Shown here: positions 18,011 through 26,976 of the stretch, one piece after another
Layout: each line of letters begins with the position of its first letter
Numbering within the stretch: position 1 is the stretch's first letter
From: CAJLIR01 sp964408085
GTDB lineage: Bacteria; Bacillota_I; Bacilli_A; RF39; UBA660
NCBI GenBank assembly: GCA_964408085.1
Contig: CAYOYB010000002.1
Coordinates: forward strand, 1 to 64,000
Length of the DNA: 64,000 bases
Direction of reading: 5' to 3'
Translations under genes and position numbers: made by a program
The notes under the pieces: model-generated
Databases searched by the model: none
What the model was told of the DNA's origin: nothing
Seen by the model: only the letters and a program-made list of their open reading frames with translations

Positions 18011-19055
18011 ACTTTTTAAAATTTGATGATTTAACTATTTGGTCATCATTTGTATACCAAATGGCTTCTACATTATCATATTGTTCAAGGAATTTTTGAC
18101 CATCTTCAACACTCATTAAGAATAATGTAGTAGATAATACATCACCTAATATAGCATCATCAGTAATAACGGAAACACTTTTCATATAATTGGCTGGCAT
18201 TTTAGTATTTGGGTCAATTATATGATGATATTTTTGCCCATTATATTCATAAAAACGTTCATACCCACCACTACTAGTTACAATAGCATTAGATAAATTT
18301 AAAGTTGTAAAAATTCCTGAAGCATTGTTAGGATCTTGAATACCAACTTTATATTTACTACCTTCAGAATTAACACCAGCTAGTACTGTTCCTCCTGCAT
18401 TAATTAAATAACGTTCAAAACCAATACTTTTTAAATAATGATGAACGACTTCAGTTGCATACCCTTTAGCAATTCCACCTAAGTCAAGATTAACATTTCC
18501 AGTTAAAATTTTATAATCATCATATAAAACGATATGTTTGATATCTAATCCTGATAATCTATATAATTCGTCATTTGTTGGTATACCAGTTTGGCTATCA
18601 CGATATATCTTCCATAAATCAGTTAAGTTACCTATATTAATATTAAATAGACCATTGCTTTTATAATACCACTTAGTACTATAATCCAAAATATTATAAA
18701 GATCTTGATTTATTTCTAACTGTGTAATATCATTCGTGTGATTAATTGTATAAACATTATTTATGCCATCATAAGAATTATACCTATCAGTAAGTTCATG
18801 ATAATATTTATAAATTTTTTCAATTTCATTTATAATCGTATTTGCCTCTTCCTCGTTAGTACTATATAATTTAATATCAATAACAGTATCCATATAATTC
18901 AAAGTTTTTGTATATTCTTTATATTTTATTGTTGTTACCTTTTTAAAAATAAAAATAACTCCTAACACAATTAAAATAAAAATAGCTGCTAAAATTAATA
19001 ATTTTGGAATAACACCCTTTTTAAATTTCCTTTTTTTCGTCATATTTTTCACCAT
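18003..19055 (-). CDS. apbE: FAD:protein FMN transferase (ApbE)
   Basis: A 350-residue flavin transferase that moves FMN from FAD onto Ser/Thr of target proteins. An N-terminal basic stretch and one membrane helix (about 15-35) put it on the outer face. Family motifs include NYMDTVIDIK, DLGGIAKGYA, LINAGGTVLAG and YHHIIDPNTKMPA. The natural target is the FMN-binding lipoprotein encoded in the same operon (T142). First gene of the four-gene operon, with no canonical -35 in sight. Confidence 0.92.
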   Translation of the reverse strand: MVKNMTKKRKFKKGVIPKLLILAAIFILIVLGVIFIFKKVTTIKYKEYTKTLNYMDTVIDIKLYSTNEEEANTIINEIEKIYKYYHELTDRYNSYDGINNVYTINHTNDITQLEINQDLYNILDYSTKWYYKSNGLFNINIGNLTDLWKIYRDSQTGIPTNDELYRLSGLDIKHIVLYDDYKILTGNVNLDLGGIAKGYATEVVHHYLKSIGFERYLINAGGTVLAGVNSEGSKYKVGIQDPNNASGIFTTLNLSNAIVTSSGGYERFYEYNGQKYHHIIDPNTKMPANYMKSVSVITDDAILGDVLSTTLFLMSVEDGQKFLEQYDNVEAIWYTNDDQIVKSSNFKKYE

Positions 19056-19096
19056 AATTATTATAACAAAAAAAAATAATAAAATCTACTACTTTA

Positions 19097-19636
19097 TTAT
19101 TTCACATTATAAATACTAACTGTTTTAGTACCATATGTTCTTTCTTTTAATAAATTTAAATTATCATTATTAATAATTTCATTTTCATATTCACATAAAA
19201 TAATACCATTTTGATTTAATAAATCATTTTCATAAATATATACAATTATGTCATTAATCAAATTTAACTTATATGGAGGGTCTAAAATAATTATATCAAA
19301 TTTTATGTTATTGTCTTTAAATTCTTTTAATGCTTGTTTATAATTTTTAAAAATAGTTTGATAATTATTATCGCTCAATTTTGATAAATTATTTTGTAAT
19401 ATTTTATAAATATCAGTACTATTATCAACAAAATAACAATATTTAGCTCCATTACTTAAAGCCTCAATACCAAGTGACCCACTACCAGCAAACAAATCAA
19501 GACAAACACTATTTTTTAAGTTTGTCTGTATCATTGCGAACATCGATTCTTTAACTCGATCCATCGTTGGTCTAGTTCCATTAATATTGAAACCATCTAA
19601 AGATATTCCTTTATATTTTCCACTTATAACCCTCAT
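19097..19636 (-). CDS. rsmD: 16S rRNA (guanine(966)-N(2))-methyltransferase RsmD
   Basis: A 179-residue class I methyltransferase of 16S rRNA. It begins MRVISGKYKG, has the RPTMDRVKESMF box, SAM motif LDLFAGSGSLGIEAL and the catalytic DPPY at about residues 118-121. The length is standard. It follows ylbD and ylbE, the order seen around rsmD in Bacillus (ylbF and ylbG are missing, and coaD is not downstream). Confidence 0.95.
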   Translation of the reverse strand: MRVISGKYKGISLDGFNINGTRPTMDRVKESMFAMIQTNLKNSVCLDLFAGSGSLGIEALSNGAKYCYFVDNSTDIYKILQNNLSKLSDNNYQTIFKNYKQALKEFKDNNIKFDIIILDPPYKLNLINDIIVYIYENDLLNQNGIILCEYENEIINNDNLNLLKERTYGTKTVSIYNVK

Positions 19637-19643
19637 ACTTCAC

Positions 19644-19865
19644 CTACTTTAATGAACCAATAACTGATTGTATCATTTCAATAGTATTAAACATTTTTTC
19701 TAATCTATCAGTTGGTCTTAATTTATATTCTTCTTTAACATTTTCTTCAAATTCTTTAAATAATTCTGGATTTCGTGTTAATAATTTATACCAAATAGAA
19801 TTTTCTCTAATATATCTCTGGTAATAGGGATTATTTTTTATTTTAAATTGAATATCTAGTGTCAT
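19644..19865 (-). CDS. ylbE: YlbE-like protein
   Basis: A 73-residue soluble protein with the YlbE signature NSIWYKLLTRNPELFKEFE near the centre. Function is unknown in any species. It overlaps the stop of the ylbD-like gene by one base and precedes rsmD by seven bases, matching the Bacillus ylb gene order. Confidence 0.82.
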   Translation of the reverse strand: MTLDIQFKIKNNPYYQRYIRENSIWYKLLTRNPELFKEFEENVKEEYKLRPTDRLEKMFNTIEMIQSVIGSLK

Positions 19866-20236
19866 TAGTCCTCAAAATGTTTATATAAGGGTCTAGGTTT
19901 GTATTCTTCTGAATTCGTTTGCTTTGAACTATTAAAATCTTGCATAACCCCTATAACTCTTTGCAAACTATTAACACCTTCACGTATACTATCTAAGTCT
20001 ATTCCTTTTATCCAAGACATAAAATCTGATGTTGCTGTACTAGTGCTAGCTGCAGCCGCTGTAGCAACTGTTGCAGCTGTATCAACATCTAAAAAGTCTT
20101 TCCAAGCTTCTTTAGAATCACCATATAAATCATATATTTCATAAAATTTTTGCCAAGTCATATCGTTATTTTTTACATATTTAATTAAGCGAGGATTATC
20201 TTTAACAAAATTTTTAAATTCATCAATTTTAGACAT
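19865..20236 (-). CDS. ylbD: YlbD-like protein
   Basis: A 123-residue protein. The start (KIDEFKNFVKDNPRLIKYV, then TWQKFYEIYDLYG) and the C-terminal helix IREGVNSLQRVIGVMQ match YlbD, described as a spore-coat-associated protein in Bacillus. A short Ala/Thr-rich linker sits in the middle (about residues 52-67). Whether this organism sporulates cannot be told from the window. Directly upstream of ylbE. Confidence 0.75.
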   Translation of the reverse strand: MSKIDEFKNFVKDNPRLIKYVKNNDMTWQKFYEIYDLYGDSKEAWKDFLDVDTAATVATAAAASTSTATSDFMSWIKGIDLDSIREGVNSLQRVIGVMQDFNSSKQTNSEEYKPRPLYKHFED

Positions 20237-20284
20237 ATAACCACCTAATATAATATATGCAAAAAAGATAATAAATTGAAAAAA

Positions 20285-20890
20285 TTATACTTTTAATTGT
20301 TCTCTTGCTTTATTTCTAATTCTTTGAAGAGCATTATCAACAGCTTTTAAATCTTTTTCTAAAATTTCTGCGATTTCTTTATAAGAAAAACTAGCTAATT
20401 TAAGTTCAAATACTTGTTGTTCAAAATCAGTCAAAGTTTCCTTGACATTATTAATTAATTCTTGTTCTCTTTCAAACTCTAAAATTTGCATTTCTGGATT
20501 TTGACTATTATCAGCAAATAAACTTTCTAACTTGTATTGTTCTCCATCAGGAAGTTCTAAAGATAGTGACTCATTTAATATTTTATTTTTTTGTCTTTTA
20601 GCTCTAACAACATAATTAATGATGCCTCTTTCGATACAAGTTCTAGCATATGTGTAAAAAGTTACATCTTTATTGTTTTGATAACCATTTATAGCAATAT
20701 TAAGTCCTAGACGCCCTTCTTGAATTAAGTCAGTTATCTCTAGTCCTGCATTTTTACAATATCGATACATGCGTTTAGATATCGTTACAATTAATGGTTC
20801 ATATTTTTTAAAAATAATCTCATTTGCTTCTTCATTATTTTCTGCTATATATGATAATAATTCTGAATCATTATAATCACGATAATCCAT
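20285..20890 (-). CDS. sigH: RNA polymerase sigma factor, SigH type
   Basis: A 201-residue sigma-70 family factor. Region 2 has DLIQEGRLGLNIAINGYQ and FYTYARTCIERGI; region 4 ends in FSYKEIAEILEKD and a helix-turn-helix. Length and motifs fit SigH, the stationary-phase and competence/sporulation sigma factor. Position supports this: it follows mrnC and rlmB, as in the Bacillus mrnC-rlmB-yacP-sigH cluster, with yacP absent here. Confidence 0.85.
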   Translation of the reverse strand: MDYRDYNDSELLSYIAENNEEANEIIFKKYEPLIVTISKRMYRYCKNAGLEITDLIQEGRLGLNIAINGYQNNKDVTFYTYARTCIERGIINYVVRAKRQKNKILNESLSLELPDGEQYKLESLFADNSQNPEMQILEFEREQELINNVKETLTDFEQQVFELKLASFSYKEIAEILEKDLKAVDNALQRIRNKAREQLKV

Positions 20891-20897
20891 AAAAAAC

Positions 20898-21593
20898 CTA
20901 CTTTCTACATTTTATTGCCTCATATATAATAATACCTGCTGCTACTGATGCATTTAAACTATTAATTTCGCCTCGCATAGGAATACTTGCAATAAAGTCA
21001 CAAGATTCTTTTACTAATTTACTCATGCCATTACCTTCATTACCTATAACAATTCCTGTTTTTCCTTCATAAGATATTTCATCATATGGTGTTCCTTGCA
21101 TATCTGTTCCAACAATCCAAAAACCATTATCCTTTAAATATTTAATTGTATTATTTAAGTTAGTAACACAAGCAATTTTTATATTTTCTAAGGCGCCTGC
21201 ACTTACTTTCATAACAGTAGAATTAACACTAACAGAACGGTCTTTTGGTATAATTATACCATTTACCCCAGCTGCTTCACAAGTTCTAATTATTGCACCT
21301 AAATTATGTGGATCTTCAAGATGATCTAAAATTACTAATAGAGCATTAGGATCATTTATAAGCTCTGATATATCTGCATATTCATAATCAGGCACACTTA
21401 AAATTATACCTTGATGATTTCCATTTGCAAGTTTATCTAATTCAAATTTTTCACAATAATTTATACGAATTTTCATTTTCTGTAAAGCAGAAATTATATA
21501 TTTGTCACTAAAATCCTTATAAATATACGCTTTTTGTATTTTTTCACCTTTTTTTAAAATTTCTAAAGCAACATTTTTTCCAAATACATACAT
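20898..21593 (-). CDS. rlmB: 23S rRNA (guanosine(2251)-2'-O)-methyltransferase RlmB
   Basis: A 231-residue SPOUT methyltransferase of the TrmH family. An N-terminal substrate-binding domain (GKNVALEIL start) is followed by the knotted domain with DHLEDPHNLGAIIRT, IGNEGNGMS and IPMRGEINSLNAS. It modifies G2251 of 23S rRNA. GGAG lies eight bases before the ATG; it ends seven bases before sigH. Confidence 0.92.
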   Translation of the reverse strand: MYVFGKNVALEILKKGEKIQKAYIYKDFSDKYIISALQKMKIRINYCEKFELDKLANGNHQGIILSVPDYEYADISELINDPNALLVILDHLEDPHNLGAIIRTCEAAGVNGIIIPKDRSVSVNSTVMKVSAGALENIKIACVTNLNNTIKYLKDNGFWIVGTDMQGTPYDEISYEGKTGIVIGNEGNGMSKLVKESCDFIASIPMRGEINSLNASVAAGIIIYEAIKCRK

Positions 21594-21595
21594 AC

Positions 21596-22252
21596 TTATT
21601 CTCCTTCATATCTATAGTGACCTGTTATGCCACTTTTTTTATACCAACACTCTAATGCATCTTCTTCACGATTATATTGACCTGCATTATGAATTAAATA
21701 TGGTATTCCTTCTTTATTTCGTTTATCAGATATAATGCCAATATGTGTATAAGAAGCACCAAAAACAACAATATCACCTGGTTGCCAAGAGGCAATATCA
21801 TAAGGATCTAGTGTTAAACTTGTGGCATATTTATCAAAAAATACTTTTAAATTTCTAACACGTCTAAAATCAATATTAGGGTCTGGTACTTTATCTAAGC
21901 CTGGATAATCATCAGGATTATTTTTTATATCCAAATCAATCATTTCTTTTAAATCATAGCCAGCATTTTTAAATGCACGCCAAATAACATCAGAACATAC
22001 ACCTTCATCATCAGGTGGATATCCTCCAGCATAATATACACTTTTATATTTAGGCTTATTTATGGCATCCATCCTAGCCCCTAGCATAATATCATTATAA
22101 TCATCTATTCCATCATTGTCATAGTCAATAGAAGATGTTACTACCTCAATTCCAAAATCACTAGCTAAATAAGTTTTTGGTTTAATAAAAATTTTAAGTA
22201 CTAAAATAATAATTACTATAGATAATATAAAAATAATACTTTTTTTAATCAT
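21596..22252 (-). CDS. DUF1287 family protein
   Basis: A 218-residue exported or anchored protein with one N-terminal hydrophobic helix (about 5-22). DUF1287 features are LGARMDAINKPKY, YYAGGYPP, GVCSDVIWRAF with a conserved Cys, and a late GDIVVFG and HIGIIS segment with a conserved His. This suggests an NlpC/P60-like fold, but activity is not established. It overlaps the mrnC end by eight bases and sits where yacP is found in Bacillus between mrnC/rlmB and sigH. Confidence 0.82.
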   Translation of the reverse strand: MIKKSIIFILSIVIIILVLKIFIKPKTYLASDFGIEVVTSSIDYDNDGIDDYNDIMLGARMDAINKPKYKSVYYAGGYPPDDEGVCSDVIWRAFKNAGYDLKEMIDLDIKNNPDDYPGLDKVPDPNIDFRRVRNLKVFFDKYATSLTLDPYDIASWQPGDIVVFGASYTHIGIISDKRNKEGIPYLIHNAGQYNREEDALECWYKKSGITGHYRYEGE

Positions 22253-22628
22253 TTAATATTTTACCCATTAACTCATCAAGTCTAGCATTTTGGTTATCTA
22301 AATATAAATAGCCAACCACAGCTTCTAAACTAGTAGCATATTTATAAGTAATTATATCTGTATTTTTTGGCATTCTGGATTTATGATTTCTGGCTCTAAA
22401 AATAACTTCTAGTTCCACATCATTAAAGAAATTACTATCAATTAAGGTAGTTATAAATTTAGCTTGAGCTTTAGCACTTACATATTCGATTGCTTGTTTT
22501 TGCAATCTATCTACTTTTGTTATTCCTTTTTCAATTAAAAATTTTCTAACATATATCTCGTAGATTGCATCTCCTATATAAGCTAGAGTTAAGACATTTT
22601 TATCCTTTGTATTCATCATATCTATCAA
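22245..22628 (-). CDS. mrnC: Mini-ribonuclease 3
   Basis: A 127-residue RNase III-like enzyme without the RNA-binding domain, for 23S rRNA maturation. It has the catalytic-site helix LAYIGDAIYEIYVR and RARNHKSRM, with a short C-terminal helix. The reading frame overlaps the rbgA end by 29 bases. The TTG at 22628 has AAAGGA six bases upstream; the ATGs at codons 4 and 5 are alternatives. It lies before rlmB, as in Bacillus. Confidence 0.9.
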   Translation of the reverse strand: MIDMMNTKDKNVLTLAYIGDAIYEIYVRKFLIEKGITKVDRLQKQAIEYVSAKAQAKFITTLIDSNFFNDVELEVIFRARNHKSRMPKNTDIITYKYATSLEAVVGYLYLDNQNARLDELMGKILND

Positions 22629-24099
22629 ATGTTATTCCTTTTATATAACCATTTTTAATATCATTTAAAATAACATTATATACTTTCTCATAATCGATTT
22701 CGCCACCTTTAATTAAACAACCTCTTTTTTTACCAATAATATCAAGTGTATCAACTATATCATCAGTTATACTATCTATTCCATAGCGCTCTTTTAAAAT
22801 TTCTGGATAATAATTATTTAATGTTTCTAATATATAACTTATAACATCAAAAAGTGGTAAAATTTCTTCTTTAATTGCTGTTAAACTAGCTAAATTATAA
22901 GCGATTTTATTTTGATCTAATTTAGGCCATAAAATACCAGGTGTGTCTAAAAGTTCTATTTTTTCATTTATTCTAATCCAATTTAAATCTTTTGTTATAC
23001 CTGGTGCATTACCTACATTAACAGCTTTTTTACCAACTAAACGATTAATAAGTGTTGACTTACCTACATTTGGTATTCCAACAATTAAAGCACGAGTTCT
23101 TCTTTTGCTAAGTCCCTTACTAATTCTTTTAGCATTAACGTCTTCCATTATTTCTTCAGTTAAATCAATAATACTTTTAGAATCAAAATTATGCTCTAAA
23201 TCCAAAAGCAATACTTTTTTACCTTCATTTTTATAATTTTCAATCCACTTATTTGTTTCCTTTTTATCACATAAATCACTTTTAGTCATAATAAGAATAC
23301 GTGGTTTATTTTTTAATAAATCATCAATTTCTTGTACAATTGAAGAATATGGTATTCTAGCATCAACAACTTCATATACAACATCAATTAAATTAATATT
23401 CTCAAGTATTAATCTTTTTGTTTTTGCCATATGCCCTGGATACCAGTTGATATTGGTTTTGTTTTCATTCATTATTATCACTTCCTTAATTTTGCTTATT
23501 TTAGAATCACACTTTATATAATTTTTATAGTGCTCATAATATTTTTCAATCGAATCACTAACATTTATCCAATAGTAATTTGTCATTGTATTATCATATT
23601 CATCAAGTTCTGTTTTTTCTAACTCACCACCCAAAGATAAAATGGTCTTATTTGAGCCAATATTATCAACAGTACATTCCAACAATATTCTTTCTTCTCC
23701 TAATTTTTGTTCTTCTAATAATCCTAAATATAATGCTATTTTAGCATATCCTTTTCGTCTTTCAGTAGGTCTAATACCATAACCAATATGGGATGCCCAA
23801 GTTTTCAGTTTATCATCTGAAATATTATATCTAACATTTATCATACCAACTATTTTATTATCATTTTCTCTTATTACAAAAAATGTTTTTGATTGACATC
23901 TATTTATTCGATTTAAATATTCTATATCTTCTCTTTTTTCAAGTTCTAACAACCATTCTTCATAAGTCACTCCATCCAGACATCTGTCCATGCTACCTGT
24001 ACCATTTAAGTCTGAATCATATTTAACATTTTCTGCTAAATAATCTAATGCTTCCTGTTTTCTATTTATTGTAGGAATTTCTAAAAATATTTTTTCCAT
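22600..24099 (-). CDS. rbgA: GNAT acetyltransferase fused in frame to ribosome biogenesis GTPase RbgA
   Basis: A single 499-codon frame. Residues 1-about 190 are a GNAT acetyltransferase with GYGIRPTERRKGYAKIAL. From residue 210 the sequence is a complete RbgA/YlqF GTPase with circularly permuted motifs: NWYPGHMAKT, G4 TKSDL, G1 GIPNVGKST and G3 LDTPG. RbgA acts in late 50S assembly. At the junction the DNA encoding KEVIIM reads AAGGAAGTGATAATAATG, a good ribosome site and start (ATG 23472), which gives a 290-residue RbgA of normal length. So RbgA is probably also made alone, and the fusion would arise from loss of the acetyltransferase stop. Downstream genes are mrnC and rlmB. Confidence 0.88.
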   Translation of the reverse strand: MEKIFLEIPTINRKQEALDYLAENVKYDSDLNGTGSMDRCLDGVTYEEWLLELEKREDIEYLNRINRCQSKTFFVIRENDNKIVGMINVRYNISDDKLKTWASHIGYGIRPTERRKGYAKIALYLGLLEEQKLGEERILLECTVDNIGSNKTILSLGGELEKTELDEYDNTMTNYYWINVSDSIEKYYEHYKNYIKCDSKISKIKEVIIMNENKTNINWYPGHMAKTKRLILENINLIDVVYEVVDARIPYSSIVQEIDDLLKNKPRILIMTKSDLCDKKETNKWIENYKNEGKKVLLLDLEHNFDSKSIIDLTEEIMEDVNAKRISKGLSKRRTRALIVGIPNVGKSTLINRLVGKKAVNVGNAPGITKDLNWIRINEKIELLDTPGILWPKLDQNKIAYNLASLTAIKEEILPLFDVISYILETLNNYYPEILKERYGIDSITDDIVDTLDIIGKKRGCLIKGGEIDYEKVYNVILNDIKNGYIKGITFDRYDEYKG

Positions 24100-24155
24100 A
24101 ATTTGACTCCTTTTTTGTATTTTAACATAAATGTGTAAAAACTTTTTTTGAGCAT

Positions 24156-24250
24156 AACCTTTATTTATAAGGTTTTGTTAATGATTTTCCATATATCCCG
24201 ATACACCAGTTAATGTTGATTTTTGTCGAATTTTGTTCCATTTATATCAC
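24156..24250. repeat. Dispersed spacer repeat, copy A
   Basis: This AT-rich spacer between the MrcB-type gene and the GNAT-RbgA gene matches 29424-29517 without gaps over about 70 bases at roughly two-thirds identity. Shared blocks are TATAAGG, GATAC, AGTT.AT.TTGA and CGAATT. The start is a small inverted repeat (CCTT...AAGG). Confidence 0.5.
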
Positions 24251-24269
24251 TTTCTATCTTTTTTTATTA

Positions 24270-25463
24270 TTATTCTTTAATTTTAGCCACATAACTTTCA
24301 ACAGTTAAGTCTATTTTATTTTTAAATTCATCATATCCTAAAATAAATACTTTAGGATTATTACTCTTTACATTATAAACTCTATATATAAAATATTGAT
24401 TCTTTAACTTTTCCATAACATTTAATTCATTTTCACTTATATAAAAGGCATTAGTATCATTTTCCTCTGTGGACTTTACTTCAATATATTTTTCACATAT
24501 ATTATTAAATTCACCAATATCAAAAGATATAATATCATATCCTGTGCTATCATCTTCCTTTGATACCCATCTAATTTTTTCTGCTAAATCACTTCTTCCT
24601 AATTTAGTTAATCTTTCCTTTTCATAACCAATAACTAATTCTTCTCCCAATAATCCATTCTTTGCATTAGATTTTGCTTTCTTTAAATAGTCTATTTTTT
24701 TAATAGTTTTTTTTGTTATCGCAGTATATTTGTTCTTCTTTTTATATATAGGAATGTCTACTTGTTCAAGAACTACTATACTTTCAGTATGCTCATCTTC
24801 ATTTAATGTTTCTTTTATCATTTTCTCAGCATCTGCAGCTATAGCATATGATGACTCAATATGTCCTACTACATTTTTTACAATATCCATATATGTACTT
24901 TCAATCATATTTTCGCATATCTCATCATATATTTTTTTTAAATTTATTAAATCATTAATAAGCTCGCCATTAGAATAATTGCCTTTAGCATAGCACTTGG
25001 ATATTATTGTACCAGCTTCATATCCTTTAGATAATACTTTTGTTCCTTTTAAATCTATATAACCTCTGCTAAATTTATTGTCACTAATTAAATTTCTAAA
25101 ATATTCTGCAACTTTTTTTATATTATTATATTTTTCTTTTCTATATAATTCTTCAAAAGTAGTGATTCCTTGTCCAAGAACTAAATAAAATCCAGACATG
25201 TCACTTTTAAATAAATAGCAAATATAAATTCCCTTAGTAGCCGATGTTGTTATATTTTTATTAAATATACATAACCATGGTATTTCACTTTTTTGTCCTG
25301 CTCCTACAGATGCTTTTATTAAATATTTTTCTTTATCAAAATAATTATATAAATATTCTGGTGCATTTTTTATAAATTCTATATAATACTCTTTATTTGA
25401 ATCCACTAATAATGATTCATCCTTTAAATATTCATTTAATAATATATCAAATTTTTCTTTCAT
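24270..25463 (-). CDS. MrcB-N / DUF3883 protein (McrB-like DNA-binding plus Mrr-type nuclease domain)
   Basis: A 397-residue protein. Residues about 45-110 match the McrB N-terminal domain (EIPWLCIFNKNIT, then GIYICYLFKSDMSGFYL), which reads modified bases in type IV restriction. The C-terminal part (about 285-395) is DUF3883: NGLLGEELV, GYDIISFD and YIEVKST, a PD-(D/E)xK-type active site. No helicase or McrB GTPase is present. Start ATG 25463 overlaps the Nudix stop (TAATG) after AAAGGAG, so the two genes are coupled. Restriction of modified DNA is inferred. Confidence 0.75.
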   Translation of the reverse strand: MKEKFDILLNEYLKDESLLVDSNKEYYIEFIKNAPEYLYNYFDKEKYLIKASVGAGQKSEIPWLCIFNKNITTSATKGIYICYLFKSDMSGFYLVLGQGITTFEELYRKEKYNNIKKVAEYFRNLISDNKFSRGYIDLKGTKVLSKGYEAGTIISKCYAKGNYSNGELINDLINLKKIYDEICENMIESTYMDIVKNVVGHIESSYAIAADAEKMIKETLNEDEHTESIVVLEQVDIPIYKKKNKYTAITKKTIKKIDYLKKAKSNAKNGLLGEELVIGYEKERLTKLGRSDLAEKIRWVSKEDDSTGYDIISFDIGEFNNICEKYIEVKSTEENDTNAFYISENELNVMEKLKNQYFIYRVYNVKSNNPKVFILGYDEFKNKIDLTVESYVAKIKE

Positions 25464-25849
25464 TAATTTAACTCCTTTATAGATGTTGCTAAAGGTACAT
25501 CTGCTGGACATAAATCATAATTTAAAATTTTATCTTTTGAAACAAATTTATATTCACTATGATCGTGTAAATTGAACTCTCCTTTTATATACTCGCACTC
25601 ATATAATCTTAGGTCAATTGTTTTAGATGGATATTCGCATACATTATTTGTAATGAATTTTATTGCTTTTATATCTAAATCAAATTCTTCTTTTATTTCC
25701 CTTTCAATTGCATGTTTTTCATCTTCTCCTGCTTCAACTTTTCCTCCAGGAAATTCCCATCTACCTAGTACATTTTGATCTCCTGTAGCTCTTTTAGCTA
25801 TCAAAAATTTATTATCTTTCTTTATTAAAGCTGCAACAACTGTAATCAT
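25463..25849 (-). CDS. Nudix hydrolase, MutT-like
   Basis: A 128-residue Nudix protein with box GKVEAGEDEKHAIEREIKEE; the following GU position reads FDL. The strand pattern FLIAKRATG and GRWEFPGGK fits the 8-oxo-dGTP/CTP pyrophosphatase group that cleans nucleotide pools. ATG 25849 follows AGGTGG by five bases. It is coupled to the MrcB-N/DUF3883 gene by a TAATG overlap, suggesting a joint role in handling modified nucleotides or DNA. Confidence 0.85.
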   Translation of the reverse strand: MITVVAALIKKDNKFLIAKRATGDQNVLGRWEFPGGKVEAGEDEKHAIEREIKEEFDLDIKAIKFITNNVCEYPSKTIDLRLYECEYIKGEFNLHDHSEYKFVSKDKILNYDLCPADVPLATSIKELN

Positions 25850-25874
25850 AATAACCACCTACTTACTATATTTC

Positions 25875-26048
25875 TTACTTATAATTTATTTCAATATTTT
25901 CATTTTCAAATATAACAATATTCTCCACTAACTCAAATAATAATCTTCCATTACTATTGTCTAATATTTCTTGAACCTTTTCAAAATTATTATAAAAATG
26001 TAATAATCACTTTTCTAGAAATTTATCAACATTATTATATCATGTTTT
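25875..26048 (-). pseudogene. Remnant reading frame with in-frame TGA
   Basis: On the minus strand 44 codons (ending TAA at 25875) are protein-like, with FEKVQEILDNSNGRLL and LVENIVIF. A TGA at 26007-26009 interrupts the frame; upstream the frame continues as NVDKFLEK. I recognise no family. It lies between the Nudix gene and the next terminator and has no clear start. Confidence 0.3.
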
Positions 26049-26071
26049 TACCTATTTTTATACTTACATGC

Positions 26072-26091
26072 AAAAACGGGATTTCTCCCGC
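26072..26091 (-). terminator. Terminator after PD-(D/E)xK gene
   Basis: GCGGGA and TCCCGT arms around a GAAA tetraloop, then TTTTG on the minus strand. It is unusually GC-rich for the region and very convincing. Confidence 0.85.
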
Positions 26092-26113
26092 TTTTATTAT
26101 CATAAAATATATA

Positions 26114-26914
26114 TTATATTTTTTCGAAATTAAATATCATTTCGTTTTCCTTAGCAACAGCTACTATTCTTTGAGAAACATCAAAATTTGAATTTTTTAA
26201 ACTGAAAGTATAAATATTAATATCACTTGGTATTTCTGATAAAATCTCTTTTTCTTGTTTTTGCTGTTTCATACTGTATTCATATAAGCTCTTAGGGATT
26301 AATAAATTTTTTTGTAATCTGCTTTTTCTAATTTTTTCCATCTCAATATCTAATCCAAACTTATCTTTTAATGCTTTTACGAATTCTTCATATAATCTTT
26401 CTTTTTCTGATTCTTTTGAAATTACATGTTTAACAAACTTACTATAAGTCTCTATTTCTAATACTGCTCTAATTAAAGATTCACTAGAGCTTGACTTCGA
26501 ACCCATAGCACAATTTTTCATTTCAACCAAATGTATTATATTTTCTTTTTCATCATAGCCTACTAAATCAACTGCTCCACTTCCCCTATTATTAAAAAAA
26601 GGTAACTCATACGCAACAATGTGTCCAAATGGCTGATCAATTTTTTGTGGATGTTGTATACTATGTTCATATAGATAAAACTTTTGTGCATGCTCTGGAG
26701 CTATTGGATTTTTTTTATCTACAAATTTTCTTTGAATTTTTTCCTCATACCCATTTCTTTTCCATATATATCCATTGATAGTTTGCGTTCTCATTTTTAA
26801 ATTCGATGTTATTGGTGCAGCGTGGATTTCATTTATCACATTTTTTAATGACTTGCCGCTTAAATGCTTTCTCATTTCAGTTTTTTTATCCCTATATAAT
26901 TTTAAATAGTTCAT
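26114..26914 (-). CDS. PD-(D/E)xK nuclease-like protein
   Basis: A 266-residue soluble protein. The central core (about residues 112-135) reads GSGAVDLVGYDEKENIIHLVEMKN, so a D followed by ExK, the active-site pattern of PD-(D/E)xK nucleases. The rest is basic and helical. I do not recognise the family. AGGAGAAATAAATT precedes the ATG. It follows a GIY-YIG gene with a 62-base gap, and both may belong to one operon from the promoter at 27828-27855. Confidence 0.6.
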   Translation of the reverse strand: MNYLKLYRDKKTEMRKHLSGKSLKNVINEIHAAPITSNLKMRTQTINGYIWKRNGYEEKIQRKFVDKKNPIAPEHAQKFYLYEHSIQHPQKIDQPFGHIVAYELPFFNNRGSGAVDLVGYDEKENIIHLVEMKNCAMGSKSSSSESLIRAVLEIETYSKFVKHVISKESEKERLYEEFVKALKDKFGLDIEMEKIRKSRLQKNLLIPKSLYEYSMKQQKQEKEILSEIPSDINIYTFSLKNSNFDVSQRIVAVAKENEMIFNFEKI

Positions 26915-26976
26915 AATTTATTTCTCCTAACTCATTATTTATTTAAACTGCACAAATAATATTGTTATTAATGAAA

